The notes beneath the pieces are model-generated. The model ran no database searches. It saw nothing but the letters and a program-made list of their open reading frames with translations, and was not told the DNA's origin. A program made the translations under genes and the position numbers. A DNA stretch of 64,000 nt. Origin: Bacteroidales bacterium (GTDB taxonomy: Bacteria > Bacteroidota > Bacteroidia > Bacteroidales > UBA1402). This document shows, piece by piece, positions 51,502 through 61,238 of this stretch. How positions within the stretch are numbered: position 1 is the stretch's first letter; the number at the start of each line of letters is the position of its first letter. The stretch lies in the NCBI GenBank assembly GCA_017464285.1, contig JAFUDT010000003.1:186001-250000 (forward strand). The letters are read 5' to 3'.

Positions 51502-53028
51502 TTACTTCTTGCTGAATTTCAGGTTGGTAGCCTGCTTTGTCTGCATCAGGCTCCTGGCTTCCAGCATAGAGGCTTCCACATCGACCTTGTGACGGCGGGC
51601 AGAGGAAGAGACAGGGGCCTGGGCCTTCAGGGTGATGTCACAGGGAATGATTCCTGCTCCCAACCATGTACCTTCCTCATCAGTATAGAGAGCGATCAGT
51701 CCATTGACAGCCTCTTCGTTGTAGCTGTAATTGGCAAACTGGATGCTGCCGTCAGCCTTGAAGCCGCCCACCAGCATGGACCCTACAACCGGGTTGCCCG
51801 ATTCACTGTCGTAAGTATAGACACTGACGGTATCGACATATTTGTTCTTGCCGATGAAATCCTGGCCGTCGCAATAGAGCAGACCGCCAAACAGTTTCAT
51901 CTTGATGCCGATAACATCGGTCAGGCTGTCCAATCCATTCTCGGCGGAGAAAAGCCCATTGAGCTGGACAGTCTCGTCGTCTATCTTGACAATGGAAACT
52001 TCGACAGAGTCTTTGTCTTTCCCGTCGTCCTTGAATACGGCCATGAAAGAGCCCACATAGTCGTCGGCCGTACCACCGGCCACGATGGCCCCGAAACCGT
52101 TGCCGGTTTCTTCTTCCTCCTCTTCGTCGTCATCAGCGGCAATGTCATCCAGAGGATAACCGTCGGTCCAGGTGAACTCGAGGGTGTAGTAATTGTAAAG
52201 TGACAAGCTACTTCCATTCTCATCGTAGCCGACCAGAGCGTTGATGGTGTATTTGTTCTGGTCTTTAACAGCTTTACAGCCATAACTGCCGGGAATGTAA
52301 ACCCAGTAGAAATTACCATAGTCGGAATCATATTGTCCCATCAGCTGGGACTGGGGAATAGCTTCAATTTCATAAGTGGTCTTGTTCATGTTGAACTGGA
52401 AGGAATACCCTTCGTCCGTATAGTCAGGATCCAGGGCAGCCTCCAAATCGACCAGGCGATAGAGGCTGACGGTAGGATTGTCGAATTCCTGGGCAATTTC
52501 CAGATCGACTTCCGCCTTTTCAGAACCCCAGTCGTCCTCTGCGACAACGGTACCGACTTTCTTCCAGGAATAATCGACGCTCAGGATGATTTCGGTTTCA
52601 GCAATACCCTTGATGGCAAGCTCGGCACTGTCGCTGGCCTGAATGGAGGACAGGCAGGCCGAGTCGATAGCCAAAGTGATGGAATAGCTCTTACCGGTAT
52701 CCATTCCTTCGATATTGAAGGCAAGATCTGCATAGGCCTGGCCGTCTTTGAAGGTGACCTGAGTCGGGATATCGAACAAAGGATCACAGTCAACACTGAT
52801 GGGCAGAACCGAGTCACCGTCGACAAAGTTACGGGCAATACGGACAACATATACAGTGTCTTCGTAATCGGGTTTGTAGCTGGCTGCGCTTTCCTCGGTG
52901 AGGAAGGAGAAGCCCTTTTCCTCGGACGAGAGCTGATAGATGGCGCCCTCATTGCCGTTGTCACAGGCTGCCAGGCTCAGGAGCAATACTCCTGCCAGCA
53001 GCGACATAATACTATTGATTCTTTTCAT
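51502..53028 (-). CDS. Surface lipoprotein, third gene of the leftward susCD operon
   Basis: About 508 residues from the ATG at 53028 (MKRINSIMSLLAGVLLLSLAACDNGNEG, lipobox LAAC); four codons upstream is another ATG with a worse signal start. Residues about 40-140 hold a Calx-beta/DUF-like beta domain (PTQVTFKDGQAYADLAFNIEGMDTGKSYSITLAID), also seen in the 62875 lipoprotein. The middle has a very acidic run (DDDEEEEEE). It ends in a basic tail, RRHKVDVEASMLEARSLMQTKQ. By position it is the SusE/F-like surface ligand-binding protein of the operon; the ligand is not known. Confidence 0.72.
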   Translation of the reverse strand: MKRINSIMSLLAGVLLLSLAACDNGNEGAIYQLSSEEKGFSFLTEESAASYKPDYEDTVYVVRIARNFVDGDSVLPISVDCDPLFDIPTQVTFKDGQAYADLAFNIEGMDTGKSYSITLAIDSACLSSIQASDSAELAIKGIAETEIILSVDYSWKKVGTVVAEDDWGSEKAEVDLEIAQEFDNPTVSLYRLVDLEAALDPDYTDEGYSFQFNMNKTTYEIEAIPQSQLMGQYDSDYGNFYWVYIPGSYGCKAVKDQNKYTINALVGYDENGSSLSLYNYYTLEFTWTDGYPLDDIAADDDEEEEEETGNGFGAIVAGGTADDYVGSFMAVFKDDGKDKDSVEVSIVKIDDETVQLNGLFSAENGLDSLTDVIGIKMKLFGGLLYCDGQDFIGKNKYVDTVSVYTYDSESGNPVVGSMLVGGFKADGSIQFANYSYNEEAVNGLIALYTDEEGTWLGAGIIPCDITLKAQAPVSSSARRHKVDVEASMLEARSLMQTKQATNLKFSKK

Positions 53029-53053
53029 AATCTGATACATTCAATAAGGTGAT

Positions 53054-54721
53054 TTATTCGGCCTCGGAGACATAGATGACAGAAGGATCGTCGGGCTGTC
53101 CCTTCGTGATGACCGGATTCTGGTCAACCAGCTGGTTGAGGCTCTCGTTGCCGTCAAATTCAGCCTGCGGGATGGTCAGCACCCAGGCCCAGGTGTTGGG
53201 GTCGTTGAAGTCGCGGGTGGCGTTGATCTGCAGTCCTGTGGGCCAACCCTGAGCGGCAGTACGGGTGAATCCCTGTCCGCAGCGACGGATGTCGAACAGA
53301 CGTCCGTATTCGCCCCAGAGCTCAATACGGCGCTGAATGAGGATTTCCTCAAGCAATGAACCTGTCCAGGAGTAGGTCTGGGCACCGAGAGCCGTACCGG
53401 TCTTGGTGCAGGTGTAGGCCGGGTCACGCTTGCTCATGAAATTGAGCAGTACGGCCTGAGCCTCGGCATCGCGTCCGCCCTGGCGGCAGATGGCTTCGGC
53501 CTCTGCCAGGTACATTTCCTCGACGCGCATCCACATCTTGTCGCCCAGGCTCTGGCTGGGATCTGAGAAGCGGAATTTGTCCTGAATGTAGTTGACACCG
53601 CCGACATTTTCAGTAAAGGCAGCAGCTGTTTCGGCATCTCCGGCCATGTATTTGGCAATAGCCTCATCGGGAGACAGCCACCAGCCGCGACGAACGTCGG
53701 TGCTGCTCATCTTTGCGTAGAGTTCAAGATTAATGCATTTCGGAGCGCTGAAACCATAGACCTGAGTGCCCAGGGCCAGCATGCTCATACCGTCCATGTG
53801 GTAGAGAATGGGGCCCCAACCGTCGGTCTGGTCGGTGATAACTTCTGCACCCCACATGACATTGCTGTTCTTCAGGCTGTTCATGCCGCCCAGGATGGTG
53901 GCGGCGTCACCGATGGTGTAGCCTGTCTGGGCAGCCTTGGCGGCTTGCTCGGCAGCAGCCCAGTCGCCGGTGGTCAGGCAGATGCGGGCCTTCAGACCGT
54001 TGGCGACAGCGTAGTCGATATGGGTTTTGTGCTTCTGCTTGGGAGCATTCTGCAACATCAGAACGGCCGTGTCAATGTCGTGGCGGACCTGGGCATAGAC
54101 CTGTCCGATACTGGCACGGGGCTTGCCCGGTGTACCGGCTCCTGTGGGCTCGGTGTAAATCGGCACGCACTTTTCGTTCAGACGGTTGGGGTCTGTGCTC
54201 AGATAGGGACGCGAGAAGAAGCTGGCCAGCATGTGGTAGCTGTAGGCTCGGATGGCATAGGCCTGTCCGACCACGTAGTCCACATCTTCCTGGGCACCGC
54301 CCATGGCGGGACCGGCCGCAATGATATAGTTGGCGTTGGAGATGATGGTGTAGAAACCGTTCCAAAGGTCATAGGAACGCCATGCACTTGAAGTATAACG
54401 TGATTTGACGTTGTAGGCGGCATCATACCAGTACCAGCCGCTACCCGTAGCGCCCATGATATTGTCGTCACCCATGACGTCGGCGCAGAGATTCCAGGCC
54501 GTCAGTCCGTCACACTGCTGTACGTTGCCGGTAGTGGACCAGCCTTGGGTGTACATCAGACGGTAGATACCGTTCAGGGGAACCAACGCGGCATTGGCAT
54601 TGGCGAACATGCCGCTGCCCGAAGCCCGGTCGGTCGGAGTGGTTTCGAGAAGATCCTGGTTGCAGGAGGCAAAATTCATGGCTGCTGCCAGGACAAGGAT
54701 ATAAGCAAAATATTTTTTCAT
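53054..54721 (-). CDS. SusD-like surface lipoprotein (leftward operon)
   Basis: 555 residues, lipobox FASC (MKKYFAYILVLAAAMNFASCNQ). SusD/RagB features: QAYAIRAYSYHMLASFFSRPYLSTDPN, ANGLKARICLTTGDWAAAEQAAKAAQTGY (TPR-like helices), RVEEMYLAEAEAICRQGG and EEILIQRRIELWGEYGRLFDIRRCGQGFTR. It partners the intact SusC 18 bp upstream and precedes the surface lipoprotein by 25 bp. Confidence 0.95.
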   Translation of the reverse strand: MKKYFAYILVLAAAMNFASCNQDLLETTPTDRASGSGMFANANAALVPLNGIYRLMYTQGWSTTGNVQQCDGLTAWNLCADVMGDDNIMGATGSGWYWYDAAYNVKSRYTSSAWRSYDLWNGFYTIISNANYIIAAGPAMGGAQEDVDYVVGQAYAIRAYSYHMLASFFSRPYLSTDPNRLNEKCVPIYTEPTGAGTPGKPRASIGQVYAQVRHDIDTAVLMLQNAPKQKHKTHIDYAVANGLKARICLTTGDWAAAEQAAKAAQTGYTIGDAATILGGMNSLKNSNVMWGAEVITDQTDGWGPILYHMDGMSMLALGTQVYGFSAPKCINLELYAKMSSTDVRRGWWLSPDEAIAKYMAGDAETAAAFTENVGGVNYIQDKFRFSDPSQSLGDKMWMRVEEMYLAEAEAICRQGGRDAEAQAVLLNFMSKRDPAYTCTKTGTALGAQTYSWTGSLLEEILIQRRIELWGEYGRLFDIRRCGQGFTRTAAQGWPTGLQINATRDFNDPNTWAWVLTIPQAEFDGNESLNQLVDQNPVITKGQPDDPSVIYVSEAE

Positions 54722-54739
54722 AGTAGCTGTCCTCCTTTG

Positions 54740-57700
54740 TTAGAAATTAATATCAAGACCGCAGGCGATCGTCTTGGTCGGGGTGTAGGTATAGTCGGAA
54801 CCGCCGGTGAAGTTGTACTGGGGATCCATACCGTCCAGGTGCGAGAAGAGATACAGATTGTCGGCCGTGCAGAAGACGCGGGCGTGTGCCATGCCGAGCT
54901 TGTAGGCAATCCGGCGAGGCAGCGTGTAGCCCAGAGTGACGTTCTTGATCGACAGATAAGAGGCGTTGATCAGGAAACGGTCGTTGACAGTGTACTGTCC
55001 GTTCAGCTCGACGCGGGGTACGTCGGTGACATCGCCCGGCTTCTGCCAGCGGCGCAGTACGTCAGTGCTGAAGTTGTTACCGGCATACTGGATTTCCATC
55101 AGGCCGCGGTAGTTGCTTTCGTAGATCTTGCCCCCCAGCGAGTAGGCCGTGTTGAACGAGAAGTCAAAGTTCTTGAGGAACTCGAAGTTCATGTTGATGG
55201 CGCCGTTCAGTTTCGGAATGCGGCTGCCCTGATACCATTTGTGCGTAGCGGCTACACTGTAGTCTTCGGTGACATAGGTCGAGGCGACGCGCTTGTCGGT
55301 GATATTGCCCTGAGCATCGCGTGTAACGATGTAGGGAGTCTCGTCGTCGCCGGCGAAAAACTCTGCACCGTCCTCATATACCAGATAGAGCTGCTTACCG
55401 TTGGCGGGGTTGACGCCGGCCGACTTGGCCATGTAGAAGGTGTACATCTCGTATCCTTCCTTGACCACACGGGTACCGTAGTTCAGTTCGGGAGCTTCGG
55501 CTGTGAGCTCGAGCACCTTGTTCTTGAGGACAGAACCCATCAGCGTGGCATGCCACTTGAAGTCCGGGGTGTTGATAAGCTGAGCGCCGAGGGTGAATTC
55601 GAAACCCTGGTTGCGAATACGGCCTACATTGGCATCATAGCCGGTGAAACCGGTCGAGAGAGCCATCGGGTAGTTCAGCAGCAGGTCGGAAGTCAGTTTG
55701 TTGTAGTATTCCAGACCGATATCAAAACGGTCGAACAGACGGGCGTCCAAACCAATGTTAAGGTTGGCGTTCTTTTCCCATGACAGCTTTTCGTTTTCAA
55801 GGGAAGCCACGATGGCACCTGCATTGTTGGCATTGGGATAAGTCAGATCGTAGAAACTCTGCCAGGCGTAGTAGGTACCCAGATCGTCGTTACCCTGGCT
55901 GCCGTAGCTGGCGCGAAGGGCCAGGTTGTTGACGAATTCGAAGTCCTGCATGAAGTCTTCCTGGGAGATACGCCAGTTGGCACCGACCGACCAGAAGCTA
56001 CCCCAGCGGTAGTTCTTGTTGAAACGTGAGGAAGCGTCGGTACGATAGCTGACAGAGGCGTAGTATTTTTCGTCGTAGTTATAGTTGACGCGCGAGAGAT
56101 AAGACTCGATGCGATAGTCATACTGGTAGGATCCAGTACCCTGAGTGGTGGTGGCGGGCTCCATTTCGTAGATACCGTCGATCAGGCCGCTCTTTTCACC
56201 ATACAGCACGTTGTACTGATAGTTGTAGAACTCGTGACCTGCCAGCACATCGATGCTGTGCTTGTCGAAGTCGCGGTTGTAGGTGAGCAGCTGGTTGAAA
56301 GTATAGCTGAAGGTGCGGCCGTTGATTTTCTCCAAAATACCACCATAGGAAGCGAAGTTACCATGGTACATGTTGTAATAGTACATCTGGTTGTTGCTTA
56401 TATAGTCGGCACCGAAGTTCATGGTCAGTTTCAGGCCTTTCAGCGCACCGGCCGAGTCTTCGTCAGAGCCCAGGGTGATGTAGGAACGGCCGCTGAAGTT
56501 GTCGCGCTTGCGGTCGAACTTGTCATCCTGCAGGGTACCGATACAGTTGAAGTTGCCCATCTGGGGACGGGAGACACCATAGTCGAGCTGGCGGTTGCCA
56601 TTGCTGTCCAGTACATCGGCACCGGTGGCATCCTTGACATAGACAGGATAGATGGGAGCCAGGAACTGGGCGGTGTACCAGACATTAGCCATAGAACTCT
56701 CATCGTAGTCGCTGTAGTTCTGGACTGTGTGAGAGAAGGAGGCATTCAGGCCGGTCTTGAACCAGTGCTTGGCCTGGTTGTCGACATTCAGACGGCCGCT
56801 GAAGCGCTGGAAGTCGGTATATTTCAGGACACCTTCGTCGCTCAGGTAACCCAGCGAAAGCAGGGTTTGAGTCTTGTCGCTGCCGCCGGTAACGCTCAGC
56901 TGATATTCCTGACGCAGGGCACTCTTGTTTTCGATGGCGTCCATCCAGTTTTCGTTGTAGGCGGAGACGGCATCGGCTTTCACCTGGCCGTTCTCGTCGT
57001 AGAGGGTGGCCCAGGTATAGTTCTTGAAGGGGTTGTAGATTTCACCGCCAAGGGTGCTGGCCATATTCTGGCGGGCAAGCTGGCCGGCATCTTCCCAAGA
57101 ATAGCCGTTGTCAAATACATAGCCGTTGCGCAGGGCCTCATACATCAACTGAGCATAGTCCTTCTGGCTGACAGTGTTGTATCTTTTCAGTGCACGCGAA
57201 GAAAGACCGCCTGAAATCTTCAGGTTGACATTCGGATTGATCGAACCTTTCTTGGTGGTGATCATGACTACACCGTTGGCACCACGGGCACCGTACAGGG
57301 CACCGGCCGAAGCATCCTTCAGCACGGTCATGCTTTCGATATCGTTGGGGTTGATGGCTGCCAGGTTGCCGTCGTAAGGCACACCGTCCACTACATAAAG
57401 AGGAGTGCTGGAGGCATTGATGGAGCCGAAACCACGGATGATGACAGAAGCTCCGTCACCGGGCTGACCGCCGCCGGAAGTGGTCTGGATACCAGCCACC
57501 TGGCTGTCGAGAGCTTTGGTGATGTTGCTCACCGGGCGGGCGGCAATCTTCTGATTGTCCACCGTGGCGGCCGATCCGGTAAACGAACTCTTTTTCGCTG
57601 TGCCATAGGCAACGACCATGACTTCATCCAGGTCCTTGGTGGCATTTTTCATCGTGACACGCATACCGTTCTGAGCCGCAATCTCCACGGTTTCCATACC

Positions 57701-57928
57701 TAGGAAGGAAATATGGAGCATGGTACCCGGTCTGGTGTTCAAAGTAAACCTACCGTTGACATCGGTAGTTGTACCATTAGTAGAGCCAGCCTCGATGACA
57801 TAGGCTCCAATTACCGGTAGTCCGTCTTCCTCGGAAATCACAGTACCTGAGATGTTCCGGTTCTGGGCGAACATCAGACCTGCAATACTCAGAAAACAGG
57901 TCAGCAAAAACATTCGTTTTCTTTTCAT
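54740..57928 (-). CDS. Intact SusC-like TonB-dependent transporter (leftward operon)
   Basis: 1062 residues: signal peptide MKRKRMFLLTCFLSIAGLMFAQ, carboxypeptidase-D-like domain (about 25-105), TonB-box/plug start KDLDEVMVVAYGTAKKSSFTGSAATV, plug with VVDGVPYDGNLAAINPNDIESMTVLKDASAGALYGARGANGVVMITTKKG, and a barrel ending TPTKTIACGLDINF. FLGMETVE at residues 75-82 is where the divergent, headless susC joins its homology; the DNA there carries a 14-bp arm repeated inverted at 58205-58218. A good promoter lies 39 bp upstream. The nearby proteases suggest the cargo could be peptide rather than glycan, but this is open. Confidence 0.95.
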   Translation of the reverse strand: MKRKRMFLLTCFLSIAGLMFAQNRNISGTVISEEDGLPVIGAYVIEAGSTNGTTTDVNGRFTLNTRPGTMLHISFLGMETVEIAAQNGMRVTMKNATKDLDEVMVVAYGTAKKSSFTGSAATVDNQKIAARPVSNITKALDSQVAGIQTTSGGGQPGDGASVIIRGFGSINASSTPLYVVDGVPYDGNLAAINPNDIESMTVLKDASAGALYGARGANGVVMITTKKGSINPNVNLKISGGLSSRALKRYNTVSQKDYAQLMYEALRNGYVFDNGYSWEDAGQLARQNMASTLGGEIYNPFKNYTWATLYDENGQVKADAVSAYNENWMDAIENKSALRQEYQLSVTGGSDKTQTLLSLGYLSDEGVLKYTDFQRFSGRLNVDNQAKHWFKTGLNASFSHTVQNYSDYDESSMANVWYTAQFLAPIYPVYVKDATGADVLDSNGNRQLDYGVSRPQMGNFNCIGTLQDDKFDRKRDNFSGRSYITLGSDEDSAGALKGLKLTMNFGADYISNNQMYYYNMYHGNFASYGGILEKINGRTFSYTFNQLLTYNRDFDKHSIDVLAGHEFYNYQYNVLYGEKSGLIDGIYEMEPATTTQGTGSYQYDYRIESYLSRVNYNYDEKYYASVSYRTDASSRFNKNYRWGSFWSVGANWRISQEDFMQDFEFVNNLALRASYGSQGNDDLGTYYAWQSFYDLTYPNANNAGAIVASLENEKLSWEKNANLNIGLDARLFDRFDIGLEYYNKLTSDLLLNYPMALSTGFTGYDANVGRIRNQGFEFTLGAQLINTPDFKWHATLMGSVLKNKVLELTAEAPELNYGTRVVKEGYEMYTFYMAKSAGVNPANGKQLYLVYEDGAEFFAGDDETPYIVTRDAQGNITDKRVASTYVTEDYSVAATHKWYQGSRIPKLNGAINMNFEFLKNFDFSFNTAYSLGGKIYESNYRGLMEIQYAGNNFSTDVLRRWQKPGDVTDVPRVELNGQYTVNDRFLINASYLSIKNVTLGYTLPRRIAYKLGMAHARVFCTADNLYLFSHLDGMDPQYNFTGGSDYTYTPTKTIACGLDINF
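57693..57706 (-). repeat. Inverted-repeat arm L within susC (possible recombination site)
   Basis: On the minus strand TTCCTAGGTATGGA, in frame as F-L-G-M-E. Matches 13 of 14 bases of the arm at 58205-58218 in opposite orientation. It has a TTCC-(7)-GGAA core typical in size for a tyrosine recombinase crossover. Confidence 0.5.
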
Positions 57929-57966
57929 AGAACCATTATTAGAATAGATATAGAATAATCAAGCGG

Positions 57967-57997
57967 CAAATTTATTCCAACTCTTTGTTTCATGCAA
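57967..57997 (-). promoter_or_regulatory. Promoter of the intact leftward susC
   Basis: TTG, 20-bp spacer, TAAATTTG on the minus strand. The -7 box is 39 bp upstream of the ATG at 57928. It is the only clear promoter in the 204-bp gap between the two susC genes, and lies inside the 57693-58218 bracket. Confidence 0.7.
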
Positions 57998-58132
57998 GTT
58001 TTATTCAAAAAAAATGACCATAATAGCCCTGTAATATCCCTTTTGGGAATTTGCACCCGTTGTCTGTTTCTACGTTTTTGAAAAGAATAACAGGTTGTTT
58101 ATCAAGAAGAGCAATGCATCAGATGGATAAAT

Positions 58133-61100
58133 ATGCATAAACTATACCTGTATGCAACCATTATACCTGACAACAGCACTACATCGTGGGAATGTGGTAC
58201 CCCCTTCCTGGGTATGGAGACGGTCGAAGCCGCTGCCCAGAACGGAATGCATGTCGTTCTGAAATCCAGCTCCAAAGATCTTGACGAGGTCTTGGTTGTA
58301 GCTTATGGTACGGCCAAGAAAGGTACTTTTACCGGATCGGCCGCTGTATTGGATGCTGACAAAATCGAAAAGATGCAGGCCTCGAACATTACCAAGTCGC
58401 TGTCTGGCCTGATTGCCGGTGTCCAGGTGACCAGCAACAACGGCCAGCCCGGTGTCTCGGCAACGGTCCGTGTACGCGGTATCGGCTCGATCAATGCAAG
58501 TACCGCCCCTCTTTATATTGTTGACGGCGTTCCCTTTGACGGTGAAATCAGCAGTATCAATCAGAATGATATCGAAAGCATCACAGTGCTTAAAGATGCT
58601 GCCTCGACGGCTTTGTACGGTGCCCGCGGTGCCAACGGTATCATTATGATTACGACTAAGAAAGGTCATGTGGGCAAGGCTGTGGTCAATGCAGAGGCCC
58701 GCTGGGGTGTCAACAGCCGCGCTATCGGCAACTACGACGTTATCACCAGCCCTGCGGAATATTTGGAGAAAGAGTGGGCTGCTATCTATAACAGCGCCCG
58801 TCAGACGCTCGGCTATTCCGATTACGATGCCCGCCAGTTTGCCGACACCTATTTATATCAGAATAGCAACGGCGGTAGCGGTTATCAGATCTATACCGTT
58901 CCCACTGGGCAGAGCCTGATCGGTACCAACGGCCGTCTGAACCCCAATGCTACGCTGGGCTGGACCGACGGAACTTATTACTACACGCCCGATGACTGGT
59001 ATGGCGAGACTTTCCAGAACAACCCGCGCACGGAATACAACGTAACGGCTTCCGGCGGTAACGAGCAAAATTCCTTCTATCTTTCGTTCAACTACCTGAA
59101 CGACGAGGGTATCGTCAGCGGCTCCGGCTTTGAGCGGACCACCGTCCGTCTGCGTGACGAATTCAAGGTGAATAATTGGCTCAAGCTTGGCGGCAATGTC
59201 AGCTATGCCTACAACAAAAGTTTTTATCCGGACGATCAGGACGCTTCTGCCACCAGCTCTTCCGGTAATGCTTTCTATATTTCCAATGCCATTGCCCCTA
59301 TCTATCCACTTTATGTTCGCGATGCCCAGGGCCGCAAGATGATGAACGGCAACCGTTATGTCTATGACTACGGTACGCTGTCCGATGCCGGCCGCAACCG
59401 TGCCTTCATGTCGATTGCCAACCCGGTGGGCCAGATGCAGTATGACCACCGTGAATATATCATGGATATTCTCAACAGTTCGTATTTTGCTGAAATCACT
59501 CCTGTCAAGGGCCTGACCCTGACAGCCCGTTACGGTCTGAACGTGGACAACACCAACAGCAACCAGCTGCAGAATGCCTACATGGGGCAGTTTGCCTCGA
59601 TGGGCGGTGCTGCCTATCAGACTCATTCGCGCACCTATGGCTTCGATCAGCAGTATGTGGCCAACTACCAGATCACGCTGGACGATATCCACGAGTTGGA
59701 TTTCACGGCCGGCTACGACGGTTACCAGTACAAATATAAATATCTCTACGCTTCTGGATCCAAGCTCTATAATCCCGAGAGCTTTTTCATGAGCAACGCT
59801 GTAGCCCAGAAGAACAACAGCGGCTATCAGGAAGATTATGCCCAGCAAGGTTTCTTCGCTCGTGCCAACTACGGCTATGCCGAAAAATACATTGCCAATA
59901 TAGCCTTCCGTCGTGATGCCTCTTCCCGCTTTGCTCCCAAACATCGTTGGGGTAACTTCTGGTCGGGCAGTGCCGCCTGGCTGATGAACAAGGAAGACTT
60001 TATGGCCGATATGGACTGGGTCAATATGCTGAAACTGAAGGCCTCTATCGGACAGCAGGGTAACGATGCCATCGGTAACTATTATGCCTACATGGATCAG
60101 TATGAGCTGACAGGTGATGCTTCGGGATTCTCCGACGGAACTCTTTCTTATAAAGGCAACCCCGAACTGACCTGGGAAACCTCCACCTCCTATAATGCCG
60201 GTTTCGACTTCGCATTGCTGGAAAACACGCTGAACGGTACAATTGAGTACTTCGGCCGCAGATCCTCCGACATGCTTTACTACAAGCCGGTGGCCGGTTC
60301 GCTGGGCTACTCCGAGATTCCGATGAATGTCGGTTCGATGACCAACAGCGGCGTGGAAATCGACCTAAGCTACGATATCCTCCGACTGAAGGACATTACG
60401 CTGAGTGTCAATGCCAACGCCACGTTTATCAAGAATACGATCAACTCCTTGCACGAAGACCTGAACGGTAAATGGATCAACGGCAGCTATGTCTATGAGG
60501 TAGGCGAGTCGAGCTATCGTATGTTCTTGCCCGAATGGGCCGGTGTGGATCCGAACACGGGTGAAGCACAGTACTGGATCAATACTTTCCAGACGAATGC
60601 AGCCGGCGAACGCGTACTGGATGCCGAGGGCAATCCCATCATCACCGGCCGTGAGAAGACCACCGCCTATCCGGAGGCTTCCAAGACCGAAAACCGTGTG
60701 GCTACGGCCGACCTGCTGGCTGATGTCTATGGCGGCTTCGGCTTCACGCTGACGGCCTATGGCTTCGATGCCTCTATCCAGTGCGCCTACCAGCTGGGCG
60801 GTCAGATCTACGACAGCGGCTATCAGGCCTTCATGCACGGTTTCTACAGTTCTTCGGCCGGCGAAAACCTGCATAAGGACATGCGTAATGCCTGGACTCC
60901 GGAAAACACCAATACCGATATTCCCCGTCTGAATGCCCAGGATCGCTATACCAACTCGACTTCGACCCGTTTCCTGACCAGCAGCGACTACCTGGCCCTG
61001 AACAACGTCACACTGGGTTACACTGTTCCCCGCAGCCTGATGAACCGTATCGGTATCCAGAACTGCGTGTCTATGTGACAGGCGACAACCTGGGTATCCT

Positions 61101-61206
61101 GTCGGCTCGCAAGGGCCTGGATCCCCGCAAGGGCCTGGCCACCTCGACGGGCTTTACCTATACGGCCCTTCGTTCCCTTGCCGGCGGTGTCGCCCTGACC
61201 TTCTAA
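58133..61206 (+). pseudogene. SusC-like transporter lacking its 5' end and frameshifted near the 3' end
   Basis: The first open frame (58133-61078) starts with about 24 unrelated residues and no signal peptide or carboxypeptidase-D-like domain. From FLGMETVEAAAQNG (residue 25) it follows normal SusC sequence: KDLDEVLVVAYGTAKKGTFTGSA, plug VDGVPFDGEISSINQNDIESITVLKDAASTALYGARGANGIIMITTKKG, then barrel. At about 61061 the frame shifts: QNCVSM-stop in one frame, LRVYVTGDNLGILSARKGLDPRKG to GGVALTF in the next, stop at 61206. One missing base in the short A run (61061-61062) explains it. Either decayed, or a silent partner switched on by inversion; a sequencing error could cause the frameshift. 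Confidence 0.8.
58205..58218 (+). repeat. Inverted-repeat arm R at the start of homology in the headless susC
   Basis: TTCCTGGGTATGGA, also in frame as F-L-G-M-E. Homology to the intact susC begins here and is lost just upstream. With the arm at 57693-57706 it brackets about 526 bp that hold the promoter, signal peptide and first domain of the intact gene. Confidence 0.5.
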
Positions 61207-61238
61207 GTATCAAGTAATCACTTAAAAATAAGAAGTAT

